From contig CAUVYP010000587.1 in the NCBI GenBank assembly GCA_963556195.1, positions 248,001 to 312,000 on the forward strand: DNA of 64,000 bases, given 5' to 3'. Below, piece after piece: positions 39,259-52,284 of the stretch. The DNA is from Sepiola atlantica. Lineage: Eukaryota; Mollusca; Cephalopoda; Sepiida; Sepiolidae. Every line of letters begins with the position of its first letter. Positions within the stretch are counted from its first letter, which is position 1. Under the pieces are notes generated by a model. The model did no database searches. It saw only the letters and a program-made list of their open reading frames with translations, and had not been told where the DNA came from. The position numbers and the translations under genes are program-made.

Positions 39259-40001
39259 TTAGCGCGTTTTAAAGTTGATATCGCTTTTGTTTATAACTTC
39301 CACATTTATTCGAATTGTGCAACGAAACTTTGCAGACAGTCGCGGATAGGCCTTTTCTACTGAAGTACCAAGTTTCAGAAGTGCAGCTCTTGTACTGCCG
39401 GAGATATGTCGATACAAACTGAATACGCAAAACATCAACAAAATTTAGCGCGTTTTAAAGTTGATATCGCTTTTGTTTATAACTTCCACATTTATTCGAA
39501 TTGTGCAACGAAACTTTGCAGACAGTCGCGGATAGGCTTTTTCTACTGAAGTACCAAGTTACAGAAGTGCAGCTCTTGTACTGCCGGAGATATGTCGATA
39601 CAAACTGAATACGCAAACAATCAACAAAATTTAGTGCGATTTAAAGTAGATATAGCTTTTGTTTATAACTTCCACATTCATTGGAATTGTGCAACGAAAC
39701 TTTGCAGACAGTCGCGGATAGGCCTTTTCTACTGAAGTACCAATTACAGAAGTGCAGCTCTTGTACTGCCGGAGATATGTCGATACAAACTGAATACGCA
39801 CAACATCAACAAAATTTAGCGCGTTTTAAAGTTGATATCGCTTTTGTTTATAACTTCCACATTTATTCGAATTGGGGCACGAAACTTTGCAGACAACCGC
39901 GCAGACACATTTCCTACTGAAGTACCAAGTTTCAGAAGTGCAGCTCTTGTACTGCCGGAGATATGTCGATACAAACTGAATACGCAAAACATCAACAAAA
40001 T

Positions 40002-40933
40002 TTAGCGCGTTTTAAAGTTGATATCGCTTTTGTTTATAACTTCCACATTTATTCGAATTGTGCAACGAAACTTTGCAGACAGTCGCCTATAGGCCTTTTC
40101 TACTGAAGTACCAAGTTTCAGAAGTGCAGCTGTTGTACTGCCGGAGATATGTCGATACAAACTGAATACGCAAAACATCAACAAAATTTAGCGCGTTTTA
40201 AAGTTGATATCGCTTTTGTTTATAACTTCCACATTTATTCGAATTGTGCAACGAAACTTTGCAGACAACCGCGGAGACACATGTTCTACTGAAGTACCAA
40301 GTTTCAGAAGTGCAGCTCTTGTACTGCCGGAGATATGTCGATACAAACTTAATACGCAAAACATAAACAAAATTTAGCGTGTTTTGAAGTTGATATCGCT
40401 TTTGTTTATAACTTCCACATTTATTCCAATTGTGCAACGAAACTTTGCAGACAGTCGCGGATAGGCCTTTTCTACTGAAGTACCAAGTTTCAGAAGTGCA
40501 GCACTTGTACTGCCGAAGAGATATGTCGATACAAACTGAATAAAAAAAACATCAACAAAATTTAGCGCGTTTTAAAGTTGATATCGCTTTTGTTTATAAC
40601 TTCCACATTTATTCGAATTGTGCAACGAAATTTTGCAGACAACCGCAGAGACACATGTTCTACTGAAGTACCAAGTTTCAGAAGTGCAGCTCTTGTACTG
40701 CCTGAGATATGTCGATACAAACTTAATACGCAAAACATCAACAAAATTTAGAGCGTTTTAAAGTTGATATCGCTTTTGTTTATAACTTCCACATTTATTC
40801 TACTTGTGCAACGAAACTTTGCAGACAACCGCGGAGACACATTTCCTACTGAAGTACCAAGTTTCAGAAGTGCAGCTCTTGTACTGCCGGAGATATGTCG
40901 ATACAAACTGAATACGCAAAACATCAACAAAAT
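40002..40933. repeat. +2 tagged cassette, copy 6
   Basis: Full five-monomer form V5-V8-V4(+2)-V8-V8. The tag starts at 40512, only 1861 bases after the previous one, the shortest spacing in the window. A private AATAAAAAAAACATC replaces AATACGAAAAACATC just downstream of the tag. Confidence 0.9.
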
Positions 40934-41119
40934 TTAGCGCGTTTTAAAGTTGATATCGCTTTTGTTTATAACTTCCACATTTATTCGAATTGTGCAACGA
41001 AACTTTGCAGACAGTCGCGGATAGGCCTTTTCTACTGAAGTACCAAGTTTCAGAAGTGCAGCTGTTGTACTGCCGGAGATATGTCGATACAAACTGATTA
41101 CGCAAAACATCAACAAAAT
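40934..41119. repeat. Hybrid V4/V7 monomer
   Basis: It has the V4 segment but the 3' haplotype of V7 (ACTGATTACGC) and is followed by V6. The corresponding stretch at 44470-45027 has separate V4, V7 and V6 monomers, so one monomer was lost here through a crossover between V4 and V7. Confidence 0.78.
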
Positions 41120-42421
41120 TAAGCGCGTGTTAAAGCTTATATCGCTTTTGTTTATAACTTCCACATTTATTCGAATTGTGCAACGAAACTTTGCAGACAG
41201 TCGCAGATAGGCCTTTTCTACTGAAGTACCAAGTTTAAGAAGTGTAGCTCTTGTACTGCCGGAGATATGTCGATACAAACTGAATACGCAAACAATCAAC
41301 AATATTTAGTGCGATTTAAAGTAGATATCGCTTTTGTTTATAACTTCCACATTCATTGGAATTGTGCAACGAAACTTTGCAGAGATTAGCGGAGTCACAT
41401 GTTCTACTAAAGTACCAAGTTTCAGAAGTGCAGCTGTAGTACTGCCGGAGATATGTCGATACAAACTGAATACGCAAAACATCAACAAAATTTAGCGCGT
41501 TTTAAAGTTGATATCGCATTTGTTTATAACTTCCACATTTATTCGAATTGTGCAACGAAACTTTGCAGACAGTCGCCTATAGGCCTTTTCTACTGAAGTA
41601 CCAAGTTTAAGAGATGCAGCTTTTGTACTGCCGGAGATATGTCGATACAAACTTAATACGCAAAACATCAACAAAATTTAGCGCGTTTTAAAGTTGATAT
41701 CGCTTTTGTTTATAACTTCCACATTTATTCTAATTGTGCAACGAAACTTTGCAGACAACCGCTCAGACAAATTTTCTACTGAAGTACCAAGTTTCAGAAG
41801 TGCAGCTCTTGTACTGCCGGAGATGTGTCGATACAAACTGATTACGCAAAACATCAACAAAATTTAGCGCGTGTTAAAGTTGATATCGCTTTTGTTTATA
41901 ACTTCCACATTTATTCGAATTGTGCAACGAAACTTTGCAGACAGTCGCAGATAGGATTTTTCTACGGAAGTACCAAGTTTCAGAAGTGCAGCTCTTGTAC
42001 TGCCGGAGATATGTCGATACAAACTGAATACGCAAACAATCAACAAAATTTAGTGCGATTTAAAGTTGATATCGCTTTTGTTTATAACTTCCACATTCAT
42101 TGGAATTGTGCAACGAAACTTTGCAGAGATTAGCGGAGTCACATGTTCTACTAAAGTACCAAGTTTCAGAAGTGCAGGTCTTGTACTGCCGGAGATATGT
42201 CGATACAAACTGAATACGCAAAACATCAACAAAATTTAGCGCGTTTTAAAGTTGATATCGCTTTTGTTTATAACTTCCACATTTATTCTAATTTTGCAAC
42301 GAAACTTTGCAGACAACCGCTCAGACAAATTTTCTACTGAAGTACCAAGTTTCAGAAGTGCAACTGTTTTACTGCCGGAGATATGTCGATACAAACTGAT
42401 TACGCAAAACATCAACAAAAT

Positions 42422-42607
42422 TTAGCGCGTTTTAAAGTTTATATCGCTTTTGTTTATAACTTCCACATTTATTCGAATTGTGCAACGAAACTTTGCACAG
42501 ATTAGCGGAGTCACATTTTCTACTGAAGTACCAAGTTTCAGAAGTGCAGCTCTTGTACTGCCGGAGATATGTCGATACAAACTGAATACGCAAAACATCA
42601 ACAAAAT
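42422..42607. repeat. Isolated V1 monomer deep in domain B
   Basis: The full V1 segment CAGATTAGCGGAGTCACA with TTTTCTACTG sits between a V7 and a V5, more than 24 kb from the nearest domain-A block. It could result from gene conversion, or be a relic of a larger insertion. Confidence 0.85.
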
Positions 42608-43351
42608 TTAGCGCGTTTTAAAGTTGATATCGCTTTTGTTTATAACTTCCACATTTATTCGAATTGTGCAACGAAACTTTGCAGACAGTCGCCTATAGGC
42701 CTTTTCTACTGAAGTACCAAGTTTCAGAGATGCAGCTTTTGTACTGCCGGAGATATGTCGATACAAACTTAATACGCAAAACATCAACAAAATTTAGCGC
42801 GTTTTAAAGTTGATATCGCTTTTGTTTATAACTTCCACATTTATTCTAATTGTGCAACGAAACTTTGCAGACAACCGCTCAGACAAATTTTCTACTGAAG
42901 TACCAAGTTTCAGAAGTGCAGCTCTTGTACTGCCGGAGATATGTCGATACAAACTGAATACGCAAAACATCAACAAAATTTAGCGCGTTTTAAAGTTGAT
43001 ATCGCTTTTGTTTATAACTTCCACATTTATTCGAATTGTGCAACGAAACTTTGCAGACAGACGCCTATAGGCCTTTTCTACTGAAGTACCAAGTTTCAGA
43101 AGTGCAGCTGTTGTACTGCCGGAGATATGTCGATACAAACTGAATACGCAAAACATCAACAAAATTTAGCGCGTTTTAAAGTTGATATCGCTTTTGTTTA
43201 TAACTTCCAGATTTATTCGAATTGTGCAACGAAACTTTGCAGAAAGTCGTGGATGGGCCTTTTCTACTGAAGTACCAAGTTTCGGAAGTGCAGCTCTTGT
43301 ACTGCCGGAGATATGTCGATACAAACTGAATACGCAAAACATCAACAAAAT

Positions 43352-43537
43352 TTAGCGCGTTTTAAAGTTGATATCGCTTTTGTTTATAACTTCCACATTT
43401 ATTCGAATTGGGGCACGAAACTTTGCAGACAACCGCGCAGACACATTTCCTACTGAAGTACCAAGTTTCAGAAGTGCAGCTCTTGTACTGCCGGAGATAT
43501 GTCGATACAAACTGAATACGCAAAACATCAACAAAAT
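43352..43537. repeat. Monomer variant V9
   Basis: Segment m77-m94 reads GACAACCGCGCAGACACA, followed by TTTCCTAC, and it is linked to TTGGGGCACGAAAC in place of TTGTGCAACGAAAC at m57-m70. I count 14 copies, starting at 21021, 24184, 24928, 27906, 31256, 32000, 39816, 43352, 46887, 50051, 55077, 62333, 63265 and 63823, all in domain B. Confidence 0.92.
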
Positions 43538-44469
43538 TTAGCGCGTTTTAAAGTTGATATCGCTTTTGTTTATAACTTCCACATTTATTCGAATTGTGCA
43601 ACGAAACTTTGCAGACAGTCGCCTATAGGCCTTTTCAACTGAAGTACCAAGTTTCAGAAGTGCAGCTGTTGTACTGCCGGAGATATGTCGATACAAACTG
43701 AATACGCAAAACATCAACAAAATTTAGCGCGTTTTAAAGTTGATATCGCTTTTGTTTATAACTTCCACATTTATTCGAATTGTGCAACGAAACTTTGCAG
43801 ACAACCGCGGAGACACATGTTCTACTGAAGTACCAAGTTTCAGAAGTGCAGCTCTTGTACTGCCGGAGATATGTCGATACAAACTTAATACGCAAAACAT
43901 AAACAAAATTTAGCGTGTTTTGAAGTTGATATCGCTTTTGTTTATAACTTCCACATTTATTCCAATTGTGCAACGAAACTTTGCAGACAGTCGCGGATAG
44001 GCCTTTTCTACTGAAGTACCAAGTTTCAGAAGTGCAGCCCTTGTACTGCCGAAGAGATATGTCGATACAAACTGAATACGAAAAACATCAACAAAATTTA
44101 GCGCGTTTTAAAGTTGATATCGCTTTTGTTTATAACTTCCACATTTATTCGAATTGTGCAACGAAATTTTGCAGACAACCGCGGAGACACATTTTCTACT
44201 GAAGTACCAAGTTTCAGAAGTGCAGCTCTTGTACTGCCGGAGATATGTCGATACAAACTTAATACGCAAAACATCAACAAAATTTAGAGCGTTTTAAAGT
44301 TGATATCGCTTTTGTTTATAACTTCCACATTTATTCTACTTGTGCAACGAAACTTTGCAGACAACCGCGGAGACACATTTTCTACTGAAGTACCAAGTTT
44401 CAGAAGTGCAGCTCTTGTACTGCCGGAGATATGTCGATACAAACTGAATACGCAAAACATCAACAAAAT
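43538..44469. repeat. +2 tagged cassette, copy 7
   Basis: V5-V8-V4(+2)-V8-V8; the tag starts at 44048. The V8 after the tag has ACATTTTC instead of ACATGTTC. It is preceded by V11-V9, as in the 24 kb region. Confidence 0.9.
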
Positions 44470-45399
44470 TTAGCGCGTTTTAAAGTTGATATCGCTTTTG
44501 TTTATAACTTCCACATTTATTCGAATTGTGCAACGAAACTTTGCAGACAGTCGCGGATAGGCCTTTTCTACTGAAGTACCAAGTTTCAGAAGTGCAGCTG
44601 TTGTACTGCCGGAGATATGTCGATACAAACTGAATACGCAAAACATCAACAACATTTAGCGCGTTTTAAAGTTGATATCGCTTTTGTTTATAACTTCCAC
44701 ATTCATTCTAATTGTGCAACGAAACTTTGCAGACAACCGCTCAGACAAATTTTCTACTGAAGTACCAAGTTTCAGAAGTGCAGCTGTTGTACTGCCGGAG
44801 ATATGTCGATACAAACTGATTACGCAAAATCTCAACAAAATTAAGCGCGTGTTAAAGTTTATATCGCTTTTGTTTATAACTTCCACATTTATTCGAATTG
44901 TGCAACGAAACTTTGCAGACAGTCGCAGATAGGCCTTTTCTACTGAAGTACCAAGTTTAAGAAGTGCAGCTCTTGTACTGCCGGAGATATGTCGATACAA
45001 ACTGAATACGCAAACAATCAACAAAATTTAGTGCGATTTAAAGTAGATATCGCTTTTGTTTATAACTTCCACATTCATTGGAATTGTGCAACGAAACTTT
45101 GCAGAGATTAGCGGAGTCACATGTTCTACTAAAGTACCAAGTTTCAGAAGTGCAGCTCTTGTACTGCCGGAGATATGTCGATACAAACTGAATACGCAAA
45201 ACATCAACAAAATTTAGCGCGTTTTAAAGTTGATATCGCTTTTGTTTATAACTTCCACATTTATTCGAATTGTGCAACGAAACTTTGCAGACAGTCGCGG
45301 ATAGGCCTTTTCTACTGAAGTACCAAGTTTCAGAAGTGCAGCTCTTGTACTGCCGGAGATATGTCGATACAAACTGAATACGCAAAACATCAACAAAAT

Positions 45400-45585
45400 T
45401 TAGTGCGATTTAAAGTTGATATCGCTGTTGTTTATAACTTCCAGATTTATTCGAATTGTGCAACGAAACTTTGCAGACAGTCGCGGATGGGCCTTTTCTA
45501 CTGAAGTACCAAGTTTCAGAAGTGCAGCTCTTGTACTGCCGGAGATATGTCGATACAAACTGAATACGCAAAACATCAACAAAAT
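45400..45585. repeat. Monomer variant V11
   Basis: Segment m77-m94 reads GACAGTCGCGGATGGGCC (or a close relative such as GACAGTCGTGGATGGGCC), linked to CCAGATTTATTC and often to GCTGTTGTTTATAAC at m25-m39. It lies mainly next to V9, V5 or V8 in domain B. Confidence 0.87.
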
Positions 45586-47072
45586 TTAGCGCGTTTTAAA
45601 GTTGATATCGCTTTTGTTTATAACTTCCACATTTATTCGAATTGTGCAACGAAACTTTGCAGACAGTCGCCTATAGGCCTTTTCTACTGAAGTACCAAGT
45701 TTCAGAAGTGCAGCTGTAGTACTGCCGGAGATATGTCGATACAAACTGAATACGCAAAACATAAACAAAATTTAGCGTGTTTTGAAGTTGATATCGCTTT
45801 TGTTTATAACTTCAACATTTATTCCAATTGTGCAACGAAACTTTGCAGACAACCGCGGAGACACATTTTCTACTGAAGTACCAAGTTTCAGAAGTGCAGC
45901 TCTTGTACTGCCGGAGATATGTCGATACAAACTGAATACGCAAACAATCAACAAAATTTAGTGCGATTTAAAGTAGATTTCGCTTTTGTTTATAACTTCC
46001 ACATTCATTGGAATTGTGCAACGAAACTTTGCAGAGATAAGCGGAGTCACATGTTCTACAAAAGTACCAAGTTTCAGAAGTGCAGCTCTTGTACTGCCGG
46101 AGATATGTCGATACAAACTGAATACGCAAAACATCAACAAAATTTAGCGCGTTTTAAAGTTGATATCGCTTTTGTTTATAACTACATCTTTATTCGAATT
46201 GTGCAACGAAACTTTGCAGACAGTCGCGGATAGGCCTTTTCTACTGAAGTACCAAGTTTCAGAAGTGCAGCTGTTCTACTGCCGGAGATATGTCGATACA
46301 AACTGAATACGCAAAACATCAACAAAATTTAGCGCGTTTTAAAGTTGATATCGCTTTTGTTTATAACTTCCACATTTATTCGAATTGTGCAACGAAACTT
46401 TGCAGACAGTCGCGGATAGGCCTTTTCTACTGAAGTACCAAGTTTCAGAAGTGCAGCTCTTGTACTGCCGGAGATATGTCGATACAAACTGAATACGCAA
46501 AACATCAACAAAATTTAGCGCGTTTTAAAGTTGATATCGCTTTTGTTTATAACTTCCACATTTATTCGAATTGTGCAACGAAACTTTGCAGACAGTCGCG
46601 GATAGGCTTTTTCTACTGAAGTACTAAGTTACAGAAGTGCAGCTCTCTTACTGCCGGAGATATGTCGATACAAACTGAATACGCAAACAATCAACAAAAT
46701 TTAGTGCGATTTAAAGTAGATATAGCTTTTGTTTATAACTTCCACATTCATTGGAATTGTGCAACGAAACTTTGCAGACAGTCGCGGATAGGCCTTTTCT
46801 ACTGAAGTACCAAGTTACAGAAGTGCAGCTCTTGTTCTGCCGGAGATATGTCGATACAAACTGAATACGCAAAACATCAACAAAATTTAGCGCGTTTTAA
46901 AGTTGATATCGCTTTTGTGTATAACTTCCACATTTATTCGAATTGGGGCACGAAACTTTGCAGACAACCGCGCAGACACATTTCCTACTGAAGTATAAAG
47001 TTTCAGAAGTGCAGCTCTTGTACTGCCGGAGATATGTCGATACAAACTGAATACGCAAAACATCAACAAAAT

Positions 47073-48004
47073 TTAGCGCGTTTTAAAGTTGATATCGCTT
47101 TTGTTTATAACTTCCACATTTATTCTACTTGTGCAACGAAACTTTGCAGACAGTCGCCTATAGGCCTTTTCTACTGAAGTACCAAGTTTCAGAAGTGCAG
47201 CTGTTGTACTGCCGGAGATATGTCGATACAAACTGAATACGCAAAACAAAAACAAAATTTAGCGCGTTTTAAAGTTGATATCGCTTTTGTTTATAACTTC
47301 CACATTTATTCGAATTGTGCAACGAAACTTTGCAGACAACCGCGGAGACACATGTTCTACTGAAGTACCAAGTTTCAGAAGTGCAGCTCTTGTACTGCCG
47401 GAGATATGTCGATACAAACTTAATACGCAAAACATAAACAAAATTTAGCGTGTTTTGAAGTTGATATCGCTTTTGTTTATAACTTCCACATTTATTCCAA
47501 TTGTGCAACGAAACTTTGCAGACAGTCGCGGATAGGCCTTTTCTACTGAAGTACCAAGTTTCAGAAGTGCAGCCCTTGTACTGCCGAAGAGATATGTCGA
47601 TACAAACTGAATACGAAAAACATCAACAAAATTTAGCGCGTTTTAAAGTTGATATCGCTTTTGTTTATAACTTCCACATTTATTCGAATTGTGCAACGAA
47701 ATTTTGCAGACAACCGCGGAGACACATGTTCTACTGAAGTACCAAGTTTCAGAAGTGCAGCTCTTGTACTGCCGGAGATATGTCGATACAAACTTAATAC
47801 GCAAAACATCAACAAAATTTAGAGCGTTTTAAAGTTGATATCGCTTTTGTTTATAACTTCCACATTTATTCTACTTGTGCAACGAAACTTTGCAGACAAC
47901 CGCGGAGACACATTTTCTACTGAAGTACCAAGTTTCAGAAGTGCAGCTCTTGTACTGCCGGAGATATGTCGATACAAACTGAATACGCAAAACATCAACA
48001 AAAT
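47073..48004. repeat. +2 tagged cassette, copy 8
   Basis: V5-V8-V4(+2)-V8-V8; the tag starts at 47583. The leading V5 uniquely carries CTACTTGTGC, a mark normally found in the last V8 of the cassette, and ends AAACAAAAAC. Confidence 0.9.
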
Positions 48005-48376
48005 TTAGCGCGTTTTAAAGTTGATATCGCTTTTGTTTATAACTTCCACATTTATTCGAATTGTGCAACGAAACTTTGCAGACAGTCGCGGATAGGCCTT
48101 TTCTACTGAAGTACAAAGTTTCAGAAGTGCAGCTCTTGTACTGCCGGAGATATGTCGATACAAACTCAATACGCAAAACATCAACAAAATTTAGCGCGTT
48201 TTAAAGTTGATATCGCTTTTGTTTATAACTTCCACATTTATTCGAATTGTGCAACGAAATTTTGCAGACAACCGCGGAGACACATTTTCTACTGAAGTAC
48301 CAAGTTTCAGAGATGCAGCTTTTGTACTGCCGGAGATATGTCGATACAAACTTAATACGCAAAACATCAACAAAAT

Positions 48377-48562
48377 TTAGCGCGTTTTAAAGTTGATATC
48401 GCTTTTGTTTATAACTTCCACATTTATTCGAATTTTGCAACGAAACTTTGCAGACAACCGCTCAGACAAATTTTCTACTGAAGTACCAAGTTTAAGAAGT
48501 GTAGCTCTTGTACTGCCGGAGATATGTCGATACAAACTGAATACGCAAACAATCAACAAAAT
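48377..48562. repeat. Hybrid V7/V6 monomer
   Basis: The V7 segment is joined to the V6 3' half (CAAGTTTAAGAAGTGTAGC, AAACAATC). The switch lies between m95 and m115. It accounts exactly for the missing monomer relative to 51541-51912. Confidence 0.85.
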
Positions 48563-48993
48563 TTAGTGCGATTTAAAGTAGATATCGCTTTTGTTTATAA
48601 CTTCCACATTCATTGGAATTGTGCAACGAAACTTTGCAGAGATTAGCGGAGTCACATGTTCTACTAAGGTACCAAGTTTCAGAAGTGCAGCTGTAGTACT
48701 GCCGGAGATATGTCGATACAAACTGAATACGCAAAACATCAACAAAATTTAGCGCGTTTTAAAGTTGATATCGCATTTGTGTATAACTTCCACATTTATT
48801 CGAATTGTGCAACGAAACTTTGCAGACAGTCGCGGATAGGCCTTTTCTACTGAAGTACCAAGTTTCAGAAGTGCAGCTGTTGTACTGCCGGAGATATGTC
48901 GATACAAACTGAATACGCAAAACATCAACAAAATTTAGCGCGTTTTAAAGTTGATATCGCTTTTGTTTATAACTTCCACATTTATTCTACTTG

Positions 48994-51900
48994 TGCAACG
49001 AAACTTTGCAGACAACCGCGGAGACACATTTTCTACTGAAGTACCAAGTTTCAGAAGTGCAGCTCTTGTACTGCCGGAGATATGTCGATACAAACTGAAT
49101 ACGCAAACAATCAACAAAATTTAGTGCGATTTAAAGTAGATTTCGCTTTTGTTTATAACTTCCACATTCATTGGAATTGTGCAACGAAACTTTGCAGCGA
49201 TAAGCGGAGTCACATGTTCTACTAAAGTACCAAGTTTCAGAAGTGCAGCTCTTGTACTGCCGGAGATATGTCGATACAAACTGAATACGCAAAACATCAA
49301 CAAAATTTAGCGCGTTTTAAAGTTGATATCGCTTTTGTTTATAATTACATCATTTATTCGAATTGTGCAACGAAACTTTGCAGACAGTCGCGGATAGGCC
49401 TTTTCTACTGAAGTACCAAGTTTCAGAAGTGCAGCTCTTGTACTGCCGGAGATATGTCGCTACAAACTGAATACGCAAAACATCAACAAAATTTAGCGCG
49501 TTTTAAAGTTGATATCGCTTTTGTTTATAACTTCCACATTTATTCGAATTGTGCAACGAAACTTTGCAGACAGTCGCGGATAGACCTTTTCTACTGAAGT
49601 ACCAAGTTTCAGAAGTGCAGCTCTTGTACTGCCGGAGATATGTCGATACAAACTGAATACGCAAAACATCAACAAAATTTAGCGCGTTTTAAAGTTGATA
49701 TCGCTTTTGTTTATAACTTCCACATTTATTCGAATTGTGCAACGAAACTTTGCAGACAGTCGCGGATAGGCTTTTTCTACTGAAGTACTAAGTTACAGAA
49801 GTGCAGCTCTCCTACTGCTGGAGATATGTCGATACAAACTGAATACGCAAACAATCAACAAAATTTAGTGCGATTTGAAGTAGATATAGCTTTTGTTTAT
49901 AACTTCCACATTCATTGGAATTGTGCAACGAAACTTTGCAGACAGTCGCGGATAGGCCTTTTCTACTGAAGTACCAAGTTACAGAAGTGCAGCTCTTGTT
50001 CTGCCGGAGATATGTCGATACAAACTGAATACGCAAAACATCAACAAAATTTAGCGCGTTTTAAAGTTGATATCGCTTTTGTGTATAACTTCCACATTTA
50101 TTCGAATTGGGGCACGAAACTTTGCAGACAACCGCGCAGACACATTTCCTACTGAAGTACTAAGTTTCAGAAGTGCAGCTCTTGTACTGCCGGAGATATG
50201 TCGATACAAACTGAATACGCAAAACATCAACAAAATTTAGCGCGTTTTAAAGTTGATATCGCTTTTGTTTATAACTTCCACATTTATTCGAATTGTGCAA
50301 CGAAACTTTGCAGACAGTCGCCTATAGGCCTTTTCTACTGAAGTACCAAGTTTCAGAAGTGCAGCTGTTGTACTGCCGGAGATATGTCGATACAAACTGA
50401 ATACGCAAAACATCAACAAAATTTAGCGCGTTTTAAAGTTGATATCGCTTTTGTTTATAACTTCCACATTTATTCGAATTGTGCAACGAAACTTTGCAGA
50501 CAACCGCGGAGACACATGTTCTACTGAAGTACCAAGTTTCAGAAGTGCAGCTCTTGTACTGCCGGAGATATGTCGATACAAACTTAATACGCAAAACATA
50601 AACAAAATTTAGCGTGTTTTGAAGTTGATATCGCTTTTGTTTATAACTTCCACATTTATTCCAATTGTGCAACGAAACTTTGCAGACAGTCGCGGATAGG
50701 CCTTTTCTACTGAAGTACCAAGTTTCAGAAGTGCAGCCCTTGTACTGCCGAAGAGATATGTCGATACAAACTGAATACGAAAAACATCAACAAAATTTAG
50801 CGCGTTTTAAAGTTGATATCGCTTTTGTTTATAACTTCCACATTTATTCGAATTGTGCAACGAAATTTTGCAGACAACCGCGGAGACACATGTTCTACTG
50901 AAGTACCAAGTTTCAGAAGTGCAGCTCTTGTACTGCCGGAGATATGTCGATACAAACTTAATACGCAAAACATCAACAAAATTTAGAGCGTTTTAAAGTT
51001 GATATCGCTTTTGTTTATAACTTCCACATTTATTCTACTTGTGCAACGAAACTTTGCAGACAACCGCGGAGACACATTTTCTACTGAAGTACCAAGTTTC
51101 AGAAGTGCAGCTCTTGTACTGCCGGAGATATGTCGATACAAACTGAATACGCAAAACATCAACAAAATTTAGCGCGTTTTAAAGTTGATATCGCTTTTGT
51201 TTATAACTTCCACATTTATTCGAATTGTGCAACGAAACTTTGCAGACAGTCGCGGATAGGCCTTTTCTACTGAAGTACCAAGTTTCAGAAGTGCAGCTGT
51301 TGTACTGCCGGAGATATGTCGATACAAACTCAATACGCAAAACATCAACAAAATTTAGCGCGTTTTAAAGTTGATATCGCTTTTGTTTATAACTTCCACA
51401 TTTATTCGAATTGTGCAACGAAATTTTGCAGACAACCGCGGAGACACATTTTCTACTGAAGTACCAAGTTTCAGAGATGCAGCTTTTGTACTGCCGGAGA
51501 TATGTCGATACAAACTTAATACGCAAATCATCAACAAAATTTAGCGCGTTTTAAAGTTGATATCGCTTTTGTTTATAACTTCCACATTTATTCGAATTTT
51601 GCAACGAAACTTTGCAGACAACCGCTCAGACAAATTTTCTACTGAAGTACCAAGTTTCAGAAGTGCAGCTGTTGTACTGCCGGAGATATGTCGATACAAA
51701 CTGATTACGCAAAACATCAACAAAATTAAGCGCGTTTTAAAGTTGATATCGCTTTTGTTTATAACTTCCACATTTATTCGAATTGTGCAACGAAACTTTG
51801 CAGACAGTCGCAGATAGGCCTTTTCTACTGAAGTACCAAGTTTAAGAAGTGTAGCTCTTGTACTGCCGGAGATATGTCGATACAAACTGAATACGCAAAC

Positions 51901-52200
51901 AATCAACAAAATTTAGTGCGATTTAAAGTAGATATCGCTTTTGTTTATAACTTCCACATTCATTGGAATTGTGCAACGAAACTTTGCAGAGATTAGCGGA
52001 GTCACATGTTCTACTGAAGTACCAAGTTTCAGAAGTGCAGCTGTAGTACTGCCGGAGATATGTCGATACAAACTGAATACGCAAAACATCAACAAAATTT
52101 AGCGCGTTTTAAAGTTGATATCGCATTTGTGTATAACTTCCACATTTATTCGAATTGTGCAACGAAACTTTGCAGACAGTCGCGGATAGGCCTTTTCTAC
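48994..52200. repeat. Tandem duplication, copy 2, with one extra monomer
   Basis: The order is as in copy 1, but the single hybrid V7 at 48377 corresponds to a V7 plus V6 pair at 51541-51912. The offset changes from 3164 to 3350 at that point. Shared private marks include TTGTGTATAAC, GAAGTACTAAGTTACAG and GTAGATTTCGC. The end is approximate, around 52200, where V5 at 52285 replaces V8 at 48935. Confidence 0.86.
50237..51168. repeat. +2 tagged cassette, copy 9
   Basis: V5-V8-V4(+2)-V8-V8; the tag starts at 50747, 3164 bases after copy 8, as expected from the tandem duplication of this region. The leading V5 has the ordinary CGAATTGTGC. Confidence 0.9.
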
Positions 52201-52284
52201 TGAAGTACCAAGTTTCAGAAGTGCAGCTCTTGTACTGCCGGAGATATGTCGATACAAACTGAATACGCAAAACATCAACAAAAT

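Larger units (their letters stand above)
39073..45830. repeat. Domain B block with two tagged cassettes and one V1 monomer
   Basis: The order from 39073 is 10 4 4 4(-1) 9 5 8 4+2 8 8 4 6 10 5 7 6 10 7 1 5 7 5 11 9 5 8 4+2 8 8 4 7 6 10 4 11 5 8. The two cassettes are 3536 bases apart (19 x 186 + 2). The V4 at 39631 is a V10/V4 hybrid (CACATTCATTGGAATTG start) with a one-base deletion at about 39744, ACCAATTACAG. Confidence 0.85.
45831..48993. repeat. 17-monomer tandem duplication, copy 1 (about 3164 bp)
   Basis: This matches 48994 onward at offset 3163-3164. The order from the first whole monomer (45958) is 10 4(-1) 4 4 4 9 5 8 4+2 8 8 4 8 7 10 4, then the left half of a V8. The -1 monomer has AACTACATCTTTATTCG near 46183 where copy 2 has AATTACATCATTTATTCG. 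The start is approximate (about 45831) because both sides are similar there. Confidence 0.87.

Noticed and set aside
49330..49360. A further indel at AATTACATCATTTATT
   Set aside because: The monomer there keeps 186 bases (starts at 49121, 49307 and 49493), so it is a cluster of substitutions or a balanced change, not a net length change.
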